DNA of 64,000 nucleotides from Bacillota bacterium (GTDB lineage: Bacteria; Bacillota; Clostridia; TANB77; CAG-465): the NCBI GenBank assembly GCA_023410645.1, contig JAEYPQ010000007.1:70998-134997 (forward strand), given 5' to 3'. The notes beneath the pieces were generated by a model that was given only the letters and a program-made list of their open reading frames with translations, was not told where the DNA came from and searched no databases. Made by a program: the position numbers and the translations under genes. Shown here in pieces: positions 44,905 through 53,995 of the stretch (its first letter is position 1; every line of letters starts with the position of its first letter).

Positions 44905-45515
44905 TAATCATCAACCTCCCTTCTTATACTTGGCATAAAATCGTTATACTCACTATCTTCTTTAAATGCAAAATTCATATTAGTAAATCCACTACATAAT
45001 TGAATAATATATTGTTCTTCTAATATTTCACTTTTTATATTACAACTAGAAAACTTATTTAACAAATCCATAGCTCTTTTTAATAAATCTTTTTCTGCAT
45101 ATTCACTTATATCTTGCCATATTATTAAAAAGTTTTGTCTTTCTACTGCATCTCCTGTAAATGTAAGTTTAACTGTTTCATTAATATGTTTATTTAATAA
45201 TGTCTTTTGTACTTGATCCAAACTATTATTTTGTATTTTTCTTAAATCTTCTATTAAATCACCTACATCAACAGGTCTCGATATACTAAAAAATTTCATT
45301 TCTCTACTCTCACTTGATAACTCTCCTGCAAGTGTTTTTATTATTTGCTCCTGTTCTTTTTCAGATAAAAGATGTATATTAAGTGGTTGGATCTTAATAT
45401 ACATCATAATTTTATTGTCTTTAGTATATAAAAAATTATTTCTAATATCTTTTATATTTATTTCATCATTACAAGATTTTTCTTTTTCTTGTTTAAAAAA
45501 TTCACTGAATTTCAC
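44901..45515 (-). CDS. Separate VirB4 N-terminal-like subunit
   Basis: 204 aa. It has the alpha/beta pattern of the TraC/VirB4 N-terminal domain (FLYTKDNKIMMYIKIQPLNI, then SVDVGDLIEDL-type segment and LLNKFSSCNIKSEIL). It contacts the inner-membrane parts of the channel in related systems. Its stop overlaps the start of the ATPase ORF. The split could be native to this ICE family or an old break stabilised by coupling. Confidence 0.65.
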   Translation of the reverse strand: MKFSEFFKQEKEKSCNDEINIKDIRNNFLYTKDNKIMMYIKIQPLNIHLLSEKEQEQIIKTLAGELSSESREMKFFSISRPVDVGDLIEDLRKIQNNSLDQVQKTLLNKHINETVKLTFTGDAVERQNFLIIWQDISEYAEKDLLKRAMDLLNKFSSCNIKSEILEEQYIIQLCSGFTNMNFAFKEDSEYNDFMPSIRREVDDY

Positions 45516-45518
45516 ACA

Positions 45519-45839
45519 TCATCCCCTCCATTTATCATAATGTTTGTATTTATATAACTTTTGCATTTTACCTTTTTCAATCATAAATTTCAATTGTTCT
45601 ACAACACAAAGATTGTTATCATCTTTTGTATTTGCTATTACTGTACCTGCTATAAAAACAAGAAATACTATTATTGATACTAATATACCTTTAAGTAGAT
45701 ATATTAGGTAAATTATAGGCATGAAAAAAGCCACTACTGTAAATGTAGCGACTAATTCCTTTATTCCATATCCTCTAAAAAATTCTAATCTTGTTTTTAT
45801 ATTAGCAGGTATATATAAATTATTTTGTTTTTCTTCCAA
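45519..45839 (-). CDS. PrgI-family (VirB3-like) membrane protein
   Basis: 106 aa: NNLYIPANIKTRLEFFRGYG, two adjacent membrane segments (~30-72), then a basic tail (KMQKLYKYKHYDKW). This is the PrgI pattern found just before VirB4 in Firmicute conjugation operons. 3 bp from the next gene. Confidence 0.9.
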   Translation of the reverse strand: MEEKQNNLYIPANIKTRLEFFRGYGIKELVATFTVVAFFMPIIYLIYLLKGILVSIIVFLVFIAGTVIANTKDDNNLCVVEQLKFMIEKGKMQKLYKYKHYDKWRG

Positions 45840-45864
45840 GATATCACCTACCTTTCATTAATAA

Positions 45865-46947
45865 TTAACATATCTTCATGTAATTTATTCTTTCAGGATA
45901 TTTTATCCAATACTTGAAGATAACTCTTAAAAGTAATAATAAAATTAAATTAGCAACAAATATAGCACCATCAATTTTATTTTTATAATCATTTTCTAAA
46001 AATGGTTCTGGAATTTTTAATTTTGTGTATTTTAAAAACTTATCATAATCTTCTATTATCTTTTTATCATTACCATGTACGACACAAGATCTTATATTAT
46101 ATGAAAAATTTAACATTTTTTTTAATCTTTCATTGGAAGAAAATGATTTATTCTTTAGCATTTCTCTAAAAATAATTCCTCCTTTTAAAACTAATGACTT
46201 TGAATTATCATCTTCCTTCTCATTTAAAATTCTTTCTATTAATGAAGTATAATTAATAAGTTCATTTCTATTAGAAATATTTTTTTGATATAAAATATTT
46301 AGTGAATATATAAAATCTTTTAAGTCATTTTTAGATATTAGAGTTGCAAATTTTTTTATATCTTTAAGAAAAGAATATGATACTTCACATTCTCTTTGAT
46401 GTTCTACTATTAAATAAAATATTATATCTTTTATAAAATCCTCTTTATTAACATCTGAAAATATGCTTTTATTTAAAATGTATTCATAATTTATACCCTT
46501 AATAAAATCTGCTTTTTCACAATTTTTTATTAATTGTTCTAAATTTAATAATTGAGATATAAACATAATATACTGATCTTTATATATATATTCCGATAAT
46601 ATGGATTCATCAAATTCTATTCTCAAAATTGAATTTAGTTTTTTTATAAAATCATTTCGAGAAACAAATTTATAATTATTTTCCTTTAAAAAGAAATAAC
46701 TTCCCATTATTTGTAACTCTTCATTGTTCATCTTGGACAGCAATTGAACATCTTCTAGGCTTTCAAATTTGTAGTCATATAGTTTTTTATTTTTTTCCAT
46801 TTTTTCAGTATTAAAAAAATCAAGTTCATCAATTTTATTAATTATATTTTTCTTTTCTTTTCTTGAAATCTTTTTGAATTTAAGCCCTAATTCATTTATA
46901 CATATATTCCTATATAAAGGTTTATCTATAACTATATCTAACAACAT
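45865..46947 (-). CDS. Large HEPN-like (Apea-type) protein inside the transfer operon
   Basis: 360 aa, mostly helical. Near residue 288, NIRSCVVHGN fits the Rx4-6H motif of Apea-like HEPN RNases; a hydrophobic segment follows (~325-345, FVANLILLLLLRVIF). It is not a known secretion component and interrupts the VirB6/VirB3 gene order, so it is likely cargo, perhaps an abortive-infection RNase. The flanking gaps (25 and 79 bp) are larger than elsewhere in the operon. Confidence 0.5.
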   Translation of the reverse strand: MLLDIVIDKPLYRNICINELGLKFKKISRKEKKNIINKIDELDFFNTEKMEKNKKLYDYKFESLEDVQLLSKMNNEELQIMGSYFFLKENNYKFVSRNDFIKKLNSILRIEFDESILSEYIYKDQYIMFISQLLNLEQLIKNCEKADFIKGINYEYILNKSIFSDVNKEDFIKDIIFYLIVEHQRECEVSYSFLKDIKKFATLISKNDLKDFIYSLNILYQKNISNRNELINYTSLIERILNEKEDDNSKSLVLKGGIIFREMLKNKSFSSNERLKKMLNFSYNIRSCVVHGNDKKIIEDYDKFLKYTKLKIPEPFLENDYKNKIDGAIFVANLILLLLLRVIFKYWIKYPERINYMKIC

Positions 46948-47026
46948 AACATTCCTCTTCTTTTAATAAATATTTTTTATAAACTATATCATATAAATAA
47001 GTTATTAATTGTCGAAAATTGTAAAA

Positions 47027-47239
47027 TTACACAAAATACTGCCATATTACATCCTTTATAACAAAAATCAACTCTGCAACTATTCCAAAAATAATAACAC
47101 TAACTATTCTTTTTTTATAAACTCCAACCTCATCTTCTGAATACATCATTTTTATAAAGCAATATATAACTCTTAAGATTACTCCAGCTGGTATTATGCC
47201 TACTCTTAATACTTTTATTAAAACATCAATTGTATCCAA
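47027..47239 (-). CDS. Small two-TM transfer protein
   Basis: 70 aa with membrane segments at ~8-30 and ~45-66 separated by SEDEVGVYKKR. One base separates it from the VirB6-like gene, so it is part of the transfer operon. Specific role unknown. Confidence 0.65.
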   Translation of the reverse strand: MDTIDVLIKVLRVGIIPAGVILRVIYCFIKMMYSEDEVGVYKKRIVSVIIFGIVAELIFVIKDVIWQYFV

Positions 47240-47240
47240 G

Positions 47241-48101
47241 TTAGGCCACCTTCTTTTCTACTACTTTAGCTAGCTGTTTCTTTAATTCTATAGATTTACT
47301 TGTTGTATGTATCATATTGCTTATTCCACTACTACCATTACCTGAAAGAAGCATAAATTCAGATAAAAATTTAGGTGTTCTAAGTGCTACTAAAAGTACT
47401 GCTGTTGCGTTTATCATTTGTCCTGATACAATTAGAAGTATTACTATTTTAGCAAGTGCTATTTGTACTATTACTGTAACTATACTCTGAAAGAATTTCT
47501 TTACATATGGAGCAAATACTCCTTTATCTGAATCTACTAATCCAACACATGCAAGTGGAAATCCTAGTTTTAATATAAACATTTCTATACCTCTCATTAT
47601 AAATTGAATATATAATAAAAATAACATTATAAGTACTATAATTCCAAATATAGCAGAAAAAATACTTACTACTGAAACTTGTGCTAAGTTAGTAGTAAGT
47701 CCTACTTGCTCACTCACATTTAATTTTGTGAGTATTTTATTTGTAAAATCTTTAGCCACTGTTATCATCCACTCGTATAATAATGGAAATGATATTGCAA
47801 TTATTAAAGATCTAACAAAGTATGTTATAAAAGTAAATGGTGGTGTATCAGTATCTCCTTCAACCCATAATATATATACATCAAAGCCCTTCTTTAAAAA
47901 CTTGAGTATTATTAATGATATTGAAAATGATAATATAATTGCTTTAAGCCCATCAAAGTTCAATATTTGTTCTCCAGCTATATTAGTTAAATTCTCTTCT
48001 GCATTAAAACATACGTCTAGTAAATTATTAAATACATAATTTATACCGTTATCTGCACTACTTATTATTGAAACTATAAAATTAGTTAGTAACTTATCCA
48101 C
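47241..48101 (-). CDS. VirB6/TrbL-like channel protein
   Basis: 286 aa with about six membrane segments (starts near 55, 88, 145, 180, 208, 225) and a C-terminal polar tail (SNMIHTTSKSIELKKQL). Size, topology and position between the pilin-like and PrgI genes match the VirB6/TrbL component that forms the inner-membrane pore. Eleven bases from the pilin gene. Confidence 0.8.
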   Translation of the reverse strand: MDKLLTNFIVSIISSADNGINYVFNNLLDVCFNAEENLTNIAGEQILNFDGLKAIILSFSISLIILKFLKKGFDVYILWVEGDTDTPPFTFITYFVRSLIIAISFPLLYEWMITVAKDFTNKILTKLNVSEQVGLTTNLAQVSVVSIFSAIFGIIVLIMLFLLYIQFIMRGIEMFILKLGFPLACVGLVDSDKGVFAPYVKKFFQSIVTVIVQIALAKIVILLIVSGQMINATAVLLVALRTPKFLSEFMLLSGNGSSGISNMIHTTSKSIELKKQLAKVVEKKVA

Positions 48102-48112
48102 ACTATCACCAC

Positions 48113-48436
48113 CTATTTATAGTAATTCATTAATACATTTATAAGTCCTGAAATAACTACTACGCCTATGCAACATATAATTGCTATTTTTATTCTACTA
48201 TCCCACCTTTTTGCATCCATTTCATCGCTAGCCGACTTTCTAAGCAAATAATATCCTACTAAAAGTATTGTTAATGTGGGTGCTATTATAAGTAACCAAT
48301 TAGTTAAATCATTTATTAAGTTTTGTGTTCCAGTTACAAGTTTTGTACTTTCTATTCCAGCCCCAAAACAATAGTTTATATAACTTGACATTACTGTAAG
48401 TAGAGCCACTACTTTTATTTCTTTTCTTTTTAACAT
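48113..48436 (-). CDS. VirB2/TrbC-like pilin or channel subunit
   Basis: 107 aa: cleavable-looking signal segment (VVALLTVMSSYINYCFG), then two membrane segments (~43-65 and ~83-103) around a short basic loop (RKSASDEMDAKRWDSR). Matches the small VirB2-like proteins upstream of VirB6 in Firmicute ICEs. Confidence 0.8.
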   Translation of the reverse strand: MLKRKEIKVVALLTVMSSYINYCFGAGIESTKLVTGTQNLINDLTNWLLIIAPTLTILLVGYYLLRKSASDEMDAKRWDSRIKIAIICCIGVVVISGLINVLMNYYK

Positions 48437-48450
48437 GCATAAAACCTCCT

Positions 48451-50295
48451 CTATTTATACTCTTTCCATATTCCCCATAATTGCATCTTTTCACTTTCAT
48501 TTTTTCTTCTTTTATTTTTTCTTTCTTCCCTCACTTTCCTATTAAAATCAATATCACCCAGTCCAAATAATTTATTAAAATGCCACTTTGATAAATCAGG
48601 TATTTTCTTTATAGCAGGATAATTGCCAGCATTTATTATTAGGACATAAGGTCTTTCTATTCTTAAAATTTCATCTTCTGTAAGTAACGCTCTACTAATT
48701 AGATTCATTGATTTACTACTAGACCCATTATCATTTTTCCCATAAGAATTAGATTTTGAATAACTTGATGTCGTATAATTTCCTAACTTTCTCATTATTT
48801 TATTAGCAGTATCTATATTTGCTGTTTTTAAATAAATCCAAGTTTGACAGTTATCTAATATATTACTTGCTATCTCTTTTGAATACTTACTTTCAAGCTG
48901 TGAAAATGACTGTAAAAATATATTAAATCTTATTTTTCTACCACCTCCTACTGTAAGCATATTTGCAAACCCTGGTATAGTCGTAAAGTTGCCAAATTCA
49001 TCAAGTATAAAATTGACTCTATTTTCTAACTCACCCCCTCTCATATCAGCAGCTTCAACTAAACTTACATATTGTTGATTTACAAATAAACTCGCTAAAC
49101 TATAATAAGTTATTCTTTCATCAGGTAAAATTATATATATTGCTCTTTTTATTTTTCCTGTATCTTTAATATTAAAATCACTTCTACAAGTCATATTGTT
49201 AATTGATTCACTTGTAAAAAGCTTTAATGTAGTCAAAGCAGATGTAAAAAAACTGCCCCTTGTTTTTTCAGGAGCAATTCTTGCTATATTAAATATTTTC
49301 TTAGCTGGATGATCATCATCTAAATCTTCTATATATCTATTTATTGGCATATCACCATAATCACTTAAGCACATTTCAGATATAAAACTATAGACATTAG
49401 TTAAATTTTGAACTTCTGGTCTATCTTTATTTTCATATATAACTGTGATTATACTACCAGCTATAATTGACATTTCACCATCTCTCCAAATCTTTTCCAT
49501 TTTAGAATCTTCACTTCCAACTAAACTTGTAGTTATATCCCATGCATATTCTTCGGCTTTTCTATAATCATTATTATTTACTGCATCAATAACTGGTTGT
49601 AAAAAATTATATTTATTACTTTTAAGTGGCTCTTTAAAATCTATTACTACTATTTCATATCCTATACTTTCTAAAAACTCAGATGTAAATTCAAATATTT
49701 CACCTTTTGGATCTGATATAATCATAGACTCACCAGCAAATCCCAAATTCCCTATTGTTTGTAATACTATTGTCCTTGTTTTACCACTTCTGGTAGCTCC
49801 TACTGTTATTGAATGGGTGTTTTCATTTATATAGTATATATACTCTTTATCTTTCTTTTTTTCATAGCCTACAACTAATCCCCCACTATTAAATATATTG
49901 CTACCTATCTCTTTGTTTGTATCTAATATATTTTTACTAAAAGTGTTTTCGAATTCTTTACTTGTTAACCATCTAGAAGTGCCATGTTGACCTTGTCCCA
50001 CCTTTTTAGGAGTTGATATATTATTAGTTATCCTTACATTTTCACTTTCAAATTCATTGTCTTTTTTTAATGTAGAAAATAATAATATAAATACTATTAT
50101 AAGAAGTTGTATCATAAAAAACAGCTTAATTAAATTACTGTTATTTCCTATATTTATCAATATTTGATTTAGTGAAATTGACTCTATATTAAAAGCTTTA
50201 TTAGTTAAATAACTATCTACCACAAAACTAAAAAATATACTTATTGGTATTGATACTATAATAAGTGGTAAAATAATCAATACTTTATTTCTCAT
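48451..50295 (-). CDS. VirD4/TraG-type coupling protein
   Basis: 614 aa from the ATG at 50293-50295, with GGAGATGTGAT just upstream; a longer frame overlaps the preceding gene and lacks such a site. Two N-terminal membrane segments are followed by Walker A VGATRSGKTRTIVLQT, MIISDPKGEIFEFT and the Walker-B-like FILDEFGNF. It recruits the relaxase-DNA complex to the channel. One base separates it from the DUF3846 gene stop. Confidence 0.95.
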   Translation of the reverse strand: MRNKVLIILPLIIVSIPISIFFSFVVDSYLTNKAFNIESISLNQILINIGNNSNLIKLFFMIQLLIIVFILLFSTLKKDNEFESENVRITNNISTPKKVGQGQHGTSRWLTSKEFENTFSKNILDTNKEIGSNIFNSGGLVVGYEKKKDKEYIYYINENTHSITVGATRSGKTRTIVLQTIGNLGFAGESMIISDPKGEIFEFTSEFLESIGYEIVVIDFKEPLKSNKYNFLQPVIDAVNNNDYRKAEEYAWDITTSLVGSEDSKMEKIWRDGEMSIIAGSIITVIYENKDRPEVQNLTNVYSFISEMCLSDYGDMPINRYIEDLDDDHPAKKIFNIARIAPEKTRGSFFTSALTTLKLFTSESINNMTCRSDFNIKDTGKIKRAIYIILPDERITYYSLASLFVNQQYVSLVEAADMRGGELENRVNFILDEFGNFTTIPGFANMLTVGGGRKIRFNIFLQSFSQLESKYSKEIASNILDNCQTWIYLKTANIDTANKIMRKLGNYTTSSYSKSNSYGKNDNGSSSKSMNLISRALLTEDEILRIERPYVLIINAGNYPAIKKIPDLSKWHFNKLFGLGDIDFNRKVREERKNKRRKNESEKMQLWGIWKEYK

Positions 50296-50296
50296 A

Positions 50297-50629
50297 TCAC
50301 ATCTCCATTTCATCTTCCAAATTAATTGAAAACTCTTTTTTAAATTTTTCTATTTGTTCATCAGTTAAACTTTTAAAGTCTCCGTTTTTTTCATCATCTC
50401 CGACAATAAAAAAAGAACCTACAATGTAATCTTTACCCAGATTTACATTTGGCTCTAAATTGTTTAATTTTCCTTCTTCATTACATACAATTATAGCATC
50501 CTTATATGGTACTGTTTCTATGTACCCTCCTACTATATCTTTCATTGCTTTTAATTGCTTTCGTATTTTCTTTATTTCTGGCTCTTTGCCAGGATCTTTT
50601 ACTAAAATTTTTATATAATGTTCTTCCAT
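50297..50629 (-). CDS. DUF3846 protein
   Basis: 110 aa from the ATG at 50627-50629, after GAGGAATATTT. The pattern IKILVKDPGKEPEIKKI, VGGYIETVPYKDAIIVCNEE and NLEPN is DUF3846, common in Firmicute ICEs and phages, function unknown. Co-translated with the coupling protein. Confidence 0.85.
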   Translation of the reverse strand: MEEHYIKILVKDPGKEPEIKKIRKQLKAMKDIVGGYIETVPYKDAIIVCNEEGKLNNLEPNVNLGKDYIVGSFFIVGDDEKNGDFKSLTDEQIEKFKKEFSINLEDEMEM

Positions 50630-50686
50630 AAATATTCCTCTCATAAAAAAAGATATTAGTTTTTTACTCTAATATCTAAATTATAA

Positions 50687-50899
50687 TTATTTAAAAATAT
50701 TAATTATATTGTCTTTAAATAATATTATTACAGGTAATATTGCTATTGCTATTATTCCAATAATCCACCAAATAAAATTTGATGTTAAGTTTACAAATAC
50801 TGATTTCCAAAAATCATTTTTTTCTTTTAGACTTTCACTTGAATTATTAATAAAATTACTATTTTTTATTTTATTATTATTTCCTATTTTTATACCCAT
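50687..50899 (-). CDS. Small TM protein following AbiTii
   Basis: 70 aa. The N-terminus IKIGNNNKIKNSNF repeats the C-terminal motif of the AbiTii protein just upstream (VKIGNDNKIEKSNF). Then a polar stretch and one membrane segment (~43-62, IWWIIGIIAIAILPVIIL). It starts 12 bp after the AbiTii stop. The shared motif suggests the two bind each other or were once one protein. Confidence 0.6.
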   Translation of the reverse strand: MGIKIGNNNKIKNSNFINNSSESLKEKNDFWKSVFVNLTSNFIWWIIGIIAIAILPVIILFKDNIINIFK

Positions 50900-50911
50900 T
50901 TTATCCCCTTT

Positions 50912-51571
50912 TTAAGATTCAAAATTAGATTTTTCTATTTTATTATCATTTCCTATTTTAACCGAATTATCTTGATAAATTATATAATAAATTGTGTCTT
51001 TTACTTTTCCTATATCTCCATCTAATTTAGATATATCTAAATCATCTAGGCATCCAAACTTTTTATCTAATTCTATAAATATTTTTATTAATTTTGTTCT
51101 TACTTCACCAAGTATTTTTTGGAAAACACTTTTAGCAAATACTAGCCTAATATTAATACATTGTATTCCTGTATTTTTTTCAACTATACCTGCTAGATAA
51201 GTTAAATCAATAGAAACACTTCCGTCTTCAGCATCTGAAAACGTTTGAAGTGATTGAATTCCATCTGAAAAATCATTTATTGATATTTTATCTATAGTTT
51301 TTTTATCAAAAATAGCTATTGATAAAGGTTTGTTAGTAATTTGAAATCTACCATTTATACCGGAATACAGTAAGTTAAAAGATCTGATAGTTCTATAACA
51401 AGGAATCTTACTATCTTTTAAATAACCATTTAATTCATTTTCTGCCCATTTAGCTAATTCCTCATCTTCTATATCATTAGCAATTATTAGTAATCTACTT
51501 AAGGCTATTTCTAAACTTATTTGATTATTCACTAATTCCTTTAAAATTTTACTTTTTGCCACTATTAACAC
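50912..51571 (-). CDS. AbiTii-domain protein
   Basis: 219 aa. The N-terminal ~100 residues carry the AbiTii pattern: ISLEIALSRLLIIANDIEDE, LAKWAENELNGYLKD and IPCYRTI. AbiTii is linked to abortive phage infection. The C-terminus ends in SVKIGNDNKIEKSNF. It sits with a small membrane protein between coupling-protein and relaxase genes, a non-transfer insertion in the operon. Mechanism unknown. Confidence 0.8.
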   Translation of the reverse strand: MLIVAKSKILKELVNNQISLEIALSRLLIIANDIEDEELAKWAENELNGYLKDSKIPCYRTIRSFNLLYSGINGRFQITNKPLSIAIFDKKTIDKISINDFSDGIQSLQTFSDAEDGSVSIDLTYLAGIVEKNTGIQCINIRLVFAKSVFQKILGEVRTKLIKIFIELDKKFGCLDDLDISKLDGDIGKVKDTIYYIIYQDNSVKIGNDNKIEKSNFES

Positions 51572-51631
51572 TTCCTAACTAATACATTTATTATATCATT
51601 TAATTATTTTTTGTCAATTTATATACTATAC

Positions 51632-52768
51632 TTACCACTCAATATTACTAGAATTTTTTTTATTTATTGTATAGTCCATTTGAGCCTGCTTTGACATATC
51701 AATATTGTTTCTTCTATATAATTGTTTTTTTGAATTATTACTTTCATTTAATACACTTATCATTCTATATATTTCTTGTAGAAGATTATTTATAAATATT
51801 TTTTCATTTAACTTATTGTATTTCATATCTTTTACTGAATTTAAAAATTGATTACCTATTATCTTTTTCAATTCTTGTTCTGCCTTTGACTGCATTTCTA
51901 TTTTATTATTATTACCATATAAATTTCCTATATTTGCAGCATTTTCAATATATTAACTATATTCTTCTTTTAAATCCGTATTTTTATCAATAACAAATTC
52001 CATAAACTCATCTATATCTTTTTTTATATTTTCACTCATATAGGCATATTTTAAGCTACCTGTTTTAGGTAGCTCCTCTAATATTTTATATAATTTATTC
52101 CTTATTTCTTTTAATTCTTGATTATCAATATTTAAATATCCAAGTTTACCTTTACATACACTTTCATTAAATGCTTTTAATTCAAGTGCAATAGTTCTAT
52201 CTCTTAGTTTATTCTTTGTTTCATTTTTAATTTCATAATACTTTGATAACTCATTTTCAAATATATGCTTCGTAAGTATCTCCCTTATCGTATTTTGTTG
52301 ATACAAAGATATATAATATCTATTTATTTGTTGTTCTTTATCCCACATCATATAATGCAAATGTGGATTACCTTTTTTTAAGTGTACGACAGCAATCCAC
52401 TCAGCATTAGGCATATCTATATTTACTACGCCTGCAATATCATATACTTTTTCTTTCATTAATGACTCCCACTCACTTACTTTATCATATCCAAGTTCTA
52501 ATGCATCCTCTTCTTTTAATGAAATAATACCTCTATAAATGTTAGTTTTATTATTTGATTTATCCGCTATATGTCTACCTATATCTTTTAAATCTAAATC
52601 TGTTAAATCACTATTACCTATTCTACCAAATACAGTTTTGTTATCATAAAGTAATGCATTACTCCTTCTTGAAATATAATATAAATGTCCTATATTACCC
52701 CTTGTTGAATCTAGCTTGCTTGGATTATAACATCTAAGTTTTGATATAACTTTACTCAAATTTATCAC
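51632..52768 (-). pseudogene. MobP-type relaxase interrupted by an in-frame TAA
   Basis: The ORF at 52768-51953 (271 aa) starts SKVISKLRCYNPSKLDS and has the metal site NPHLHYMMWD near residue 132, as in MobP2/MobP3 relaxases. It stops at TAA (51955-51953), but the same frame continues (YIENAANIGNLYGNNNK) into the ORF at 51895-51632. One stop codon thus divides a ~378-codon gene. The nuclease domain is complete, so the first part might still nick. Either a nonsense mutation or a sequence error. Confidence 0.65.
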
Positions 52769-53141
52769 CTTTTTTCTTTAAATATTCTATCGCATTTCTG
52801 TATGCAATCTCTCTTACTTCTTTTTTATCAATTCTCTTTATATTAGAAAGTAATTCGCCTGTATTATAATTAGCACTTTCCGATGAAAGTATTGATTTTA
52901 TTACTAGTTTAATTATTCTATCCATATAAATATCCATACTCTCTTTTATTTGAGTATGGATTAATTTTTTTAATGGATCTCGTATTTTATTTGAATCTAT
53001 TTCTTCTAGCAAATTTTGTATTGCTCTTCTTATAAAAACAGACATATACAGTTTATTTGTTTCTGTATACGTCTTTACTTCATTATATGTTTTATCATCT
53101 AACCATATGGTTATTTTATTAGAATTTTTTCGCATTTTCAC
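52752..53141 (-). CDS. MobC-like accessory protein (RHH)
   Basis: 129 aa. N-terminal ribbon-helix-helix (NKITIWLDDKTYNEVKTYTE, YMSVFIRRAIQNLLEEI), C-terminal helical. It overlaps the relaxase start by 17 bp and is probably the oriT-binding auxiliary factor. The oriT-like region lies about 0.7 kb upstream. Confidence 0.7.
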   Translation of the reverse strand: MKMRKNSNKITIWLDDKTYNEVKTYTETNKLYMSVFIRRAIQNLLEEIDSNKIRDPLKKLIHTQIKESMDIYMDRIIKLVIKSILSSESANYNTGELLSNIKRIDKKEVREIAYRNAIEYLKKKGDKFE

Positions 53142-53190
53142 CTCTATAAAATTATTATATTCTTATATAAATTTTATTTTTTAATATACT

Positions 53191-53766
53191 CTAGCTATTC
53201 CAACCAAACTTATGAGTCAAATAATTTATTACCAAACCAATAAATAATGTAAGTATTACAGATGTAAATATTAAGCCTATAGTTTTCTTTATAATGTTAT
53301 TTCTATTTATTTCTTTTTTTCTATTATTTTCAATTAATAATTTATTAATAAATTCTTGTAACTCTATTTTTTTGTTTTGTTTTATATTATCAATATTACC
53401 TTCAAAACTGACATTTAGAAATGAAGATGTTTTTTTTATATCATTTATAGTTTCATTACATATATAGTCTATAACATTTAGATACTCTATTTTTTTATTT
53501 TTTAAATATTTTTCATTATACAATTTTTTTAATGTTTCTTGTGTTTCTTTAAAAATATTTTTATAATCACCAAAATTTTCATCTACTGTTTTTTCTAAAA
53601 AACTAATTTTTATTTGAATAGATGACCCTGAATTACTTAAGCCTTTTGTTGATAATTCCTCATTTAAATTTCTTAAACCTATCTTCAAATCTATATTGAG
53701 TTTTTTTGCTGTATTTTGTATTTCTTTTTCAGTATAATCTATGAAATCTTTATTAGAGCTAAACAT
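53191..53766 (-). CDS. Helical protein with C-terminal membrane anchor
   Basis: 191 aa, charged helices over residues 1-160 and one membrane segment at ~166-186 (IGLIFTSVILTLFIGLVINYL). Not recognised. It stands between the oriT-like region and MobC. It might be cargo or a relaxosome tether. Confidence 0.45.
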   Translation of the reverse strand: MFSSNKDFIDYTEKEIQNTAKKLNIDLKIGLRNLNEELSTKGLSNSGSSIQIKISFLEKTVDENFGDYKNIFKETQETLKKLYNEKYLKNKKIEYLNVIDYICNETINDIKKTSSFLNVSFEGNIDNIKQNKKIELQEFINKLLIENNRKKEINRNNIIKKTIGLIFTSVILTLFIGLVINYLTHKFGWNS

Positions 53767-53870
53767 AACTACATACCTACCCTTTACTAGTTCAATTATA
53801 CTATAATGTTGTATTTTTGTAAATACAACATTATATAAAACCTCGTAGAGCAGGAATAGATGTAGTACAC

Positions 53871-53901
53871 ATCTTACGACAGCTTAGTGGCAAAGCCACT
53901 A
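53871..53901. other. Candidate oriT of element 3
   Basis: ATCTTACGA followed by TAGTGGC-AAA-GCCACTA (53885-53901). The words ATCTTACGA and TGGCAAAG are shared, in order, with the candidate oriT of element 2 (23208-23233). It lies in the 229-bp noncoding gap 53767-53995 upstream of the relaxase genes. Confidence 0.6.
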
Positions 53902-53917
53902 ACATATACTCCTACAA

Positions 53918-53954
53918 AAAATAGTATACACCCAAATGGGTGTATACTATTTTA
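53918..53954. terminator. Terminator hairpin near the cyclase-like gene end
   Basis: AATAGTATACACCC pairs with GGGTGTATACTATT across AAAT (about 53920-53951), followed by T-rich sequence on both strands. It separates the cyclase-like gene from the mobilisation genes. Confidence 0.75.
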
Positions 53955-53995
53955 TTGAATTCTAACATACAATTAAGCTTTTTTAATATTACTAA

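Noticed and set aside
51632..52768. Alternative genetic code as the reason for the in-frame TAA
   Set aside because: TAA ends most genes in the window, so reassignment is not plausible; mutation or sequence error is simpler.
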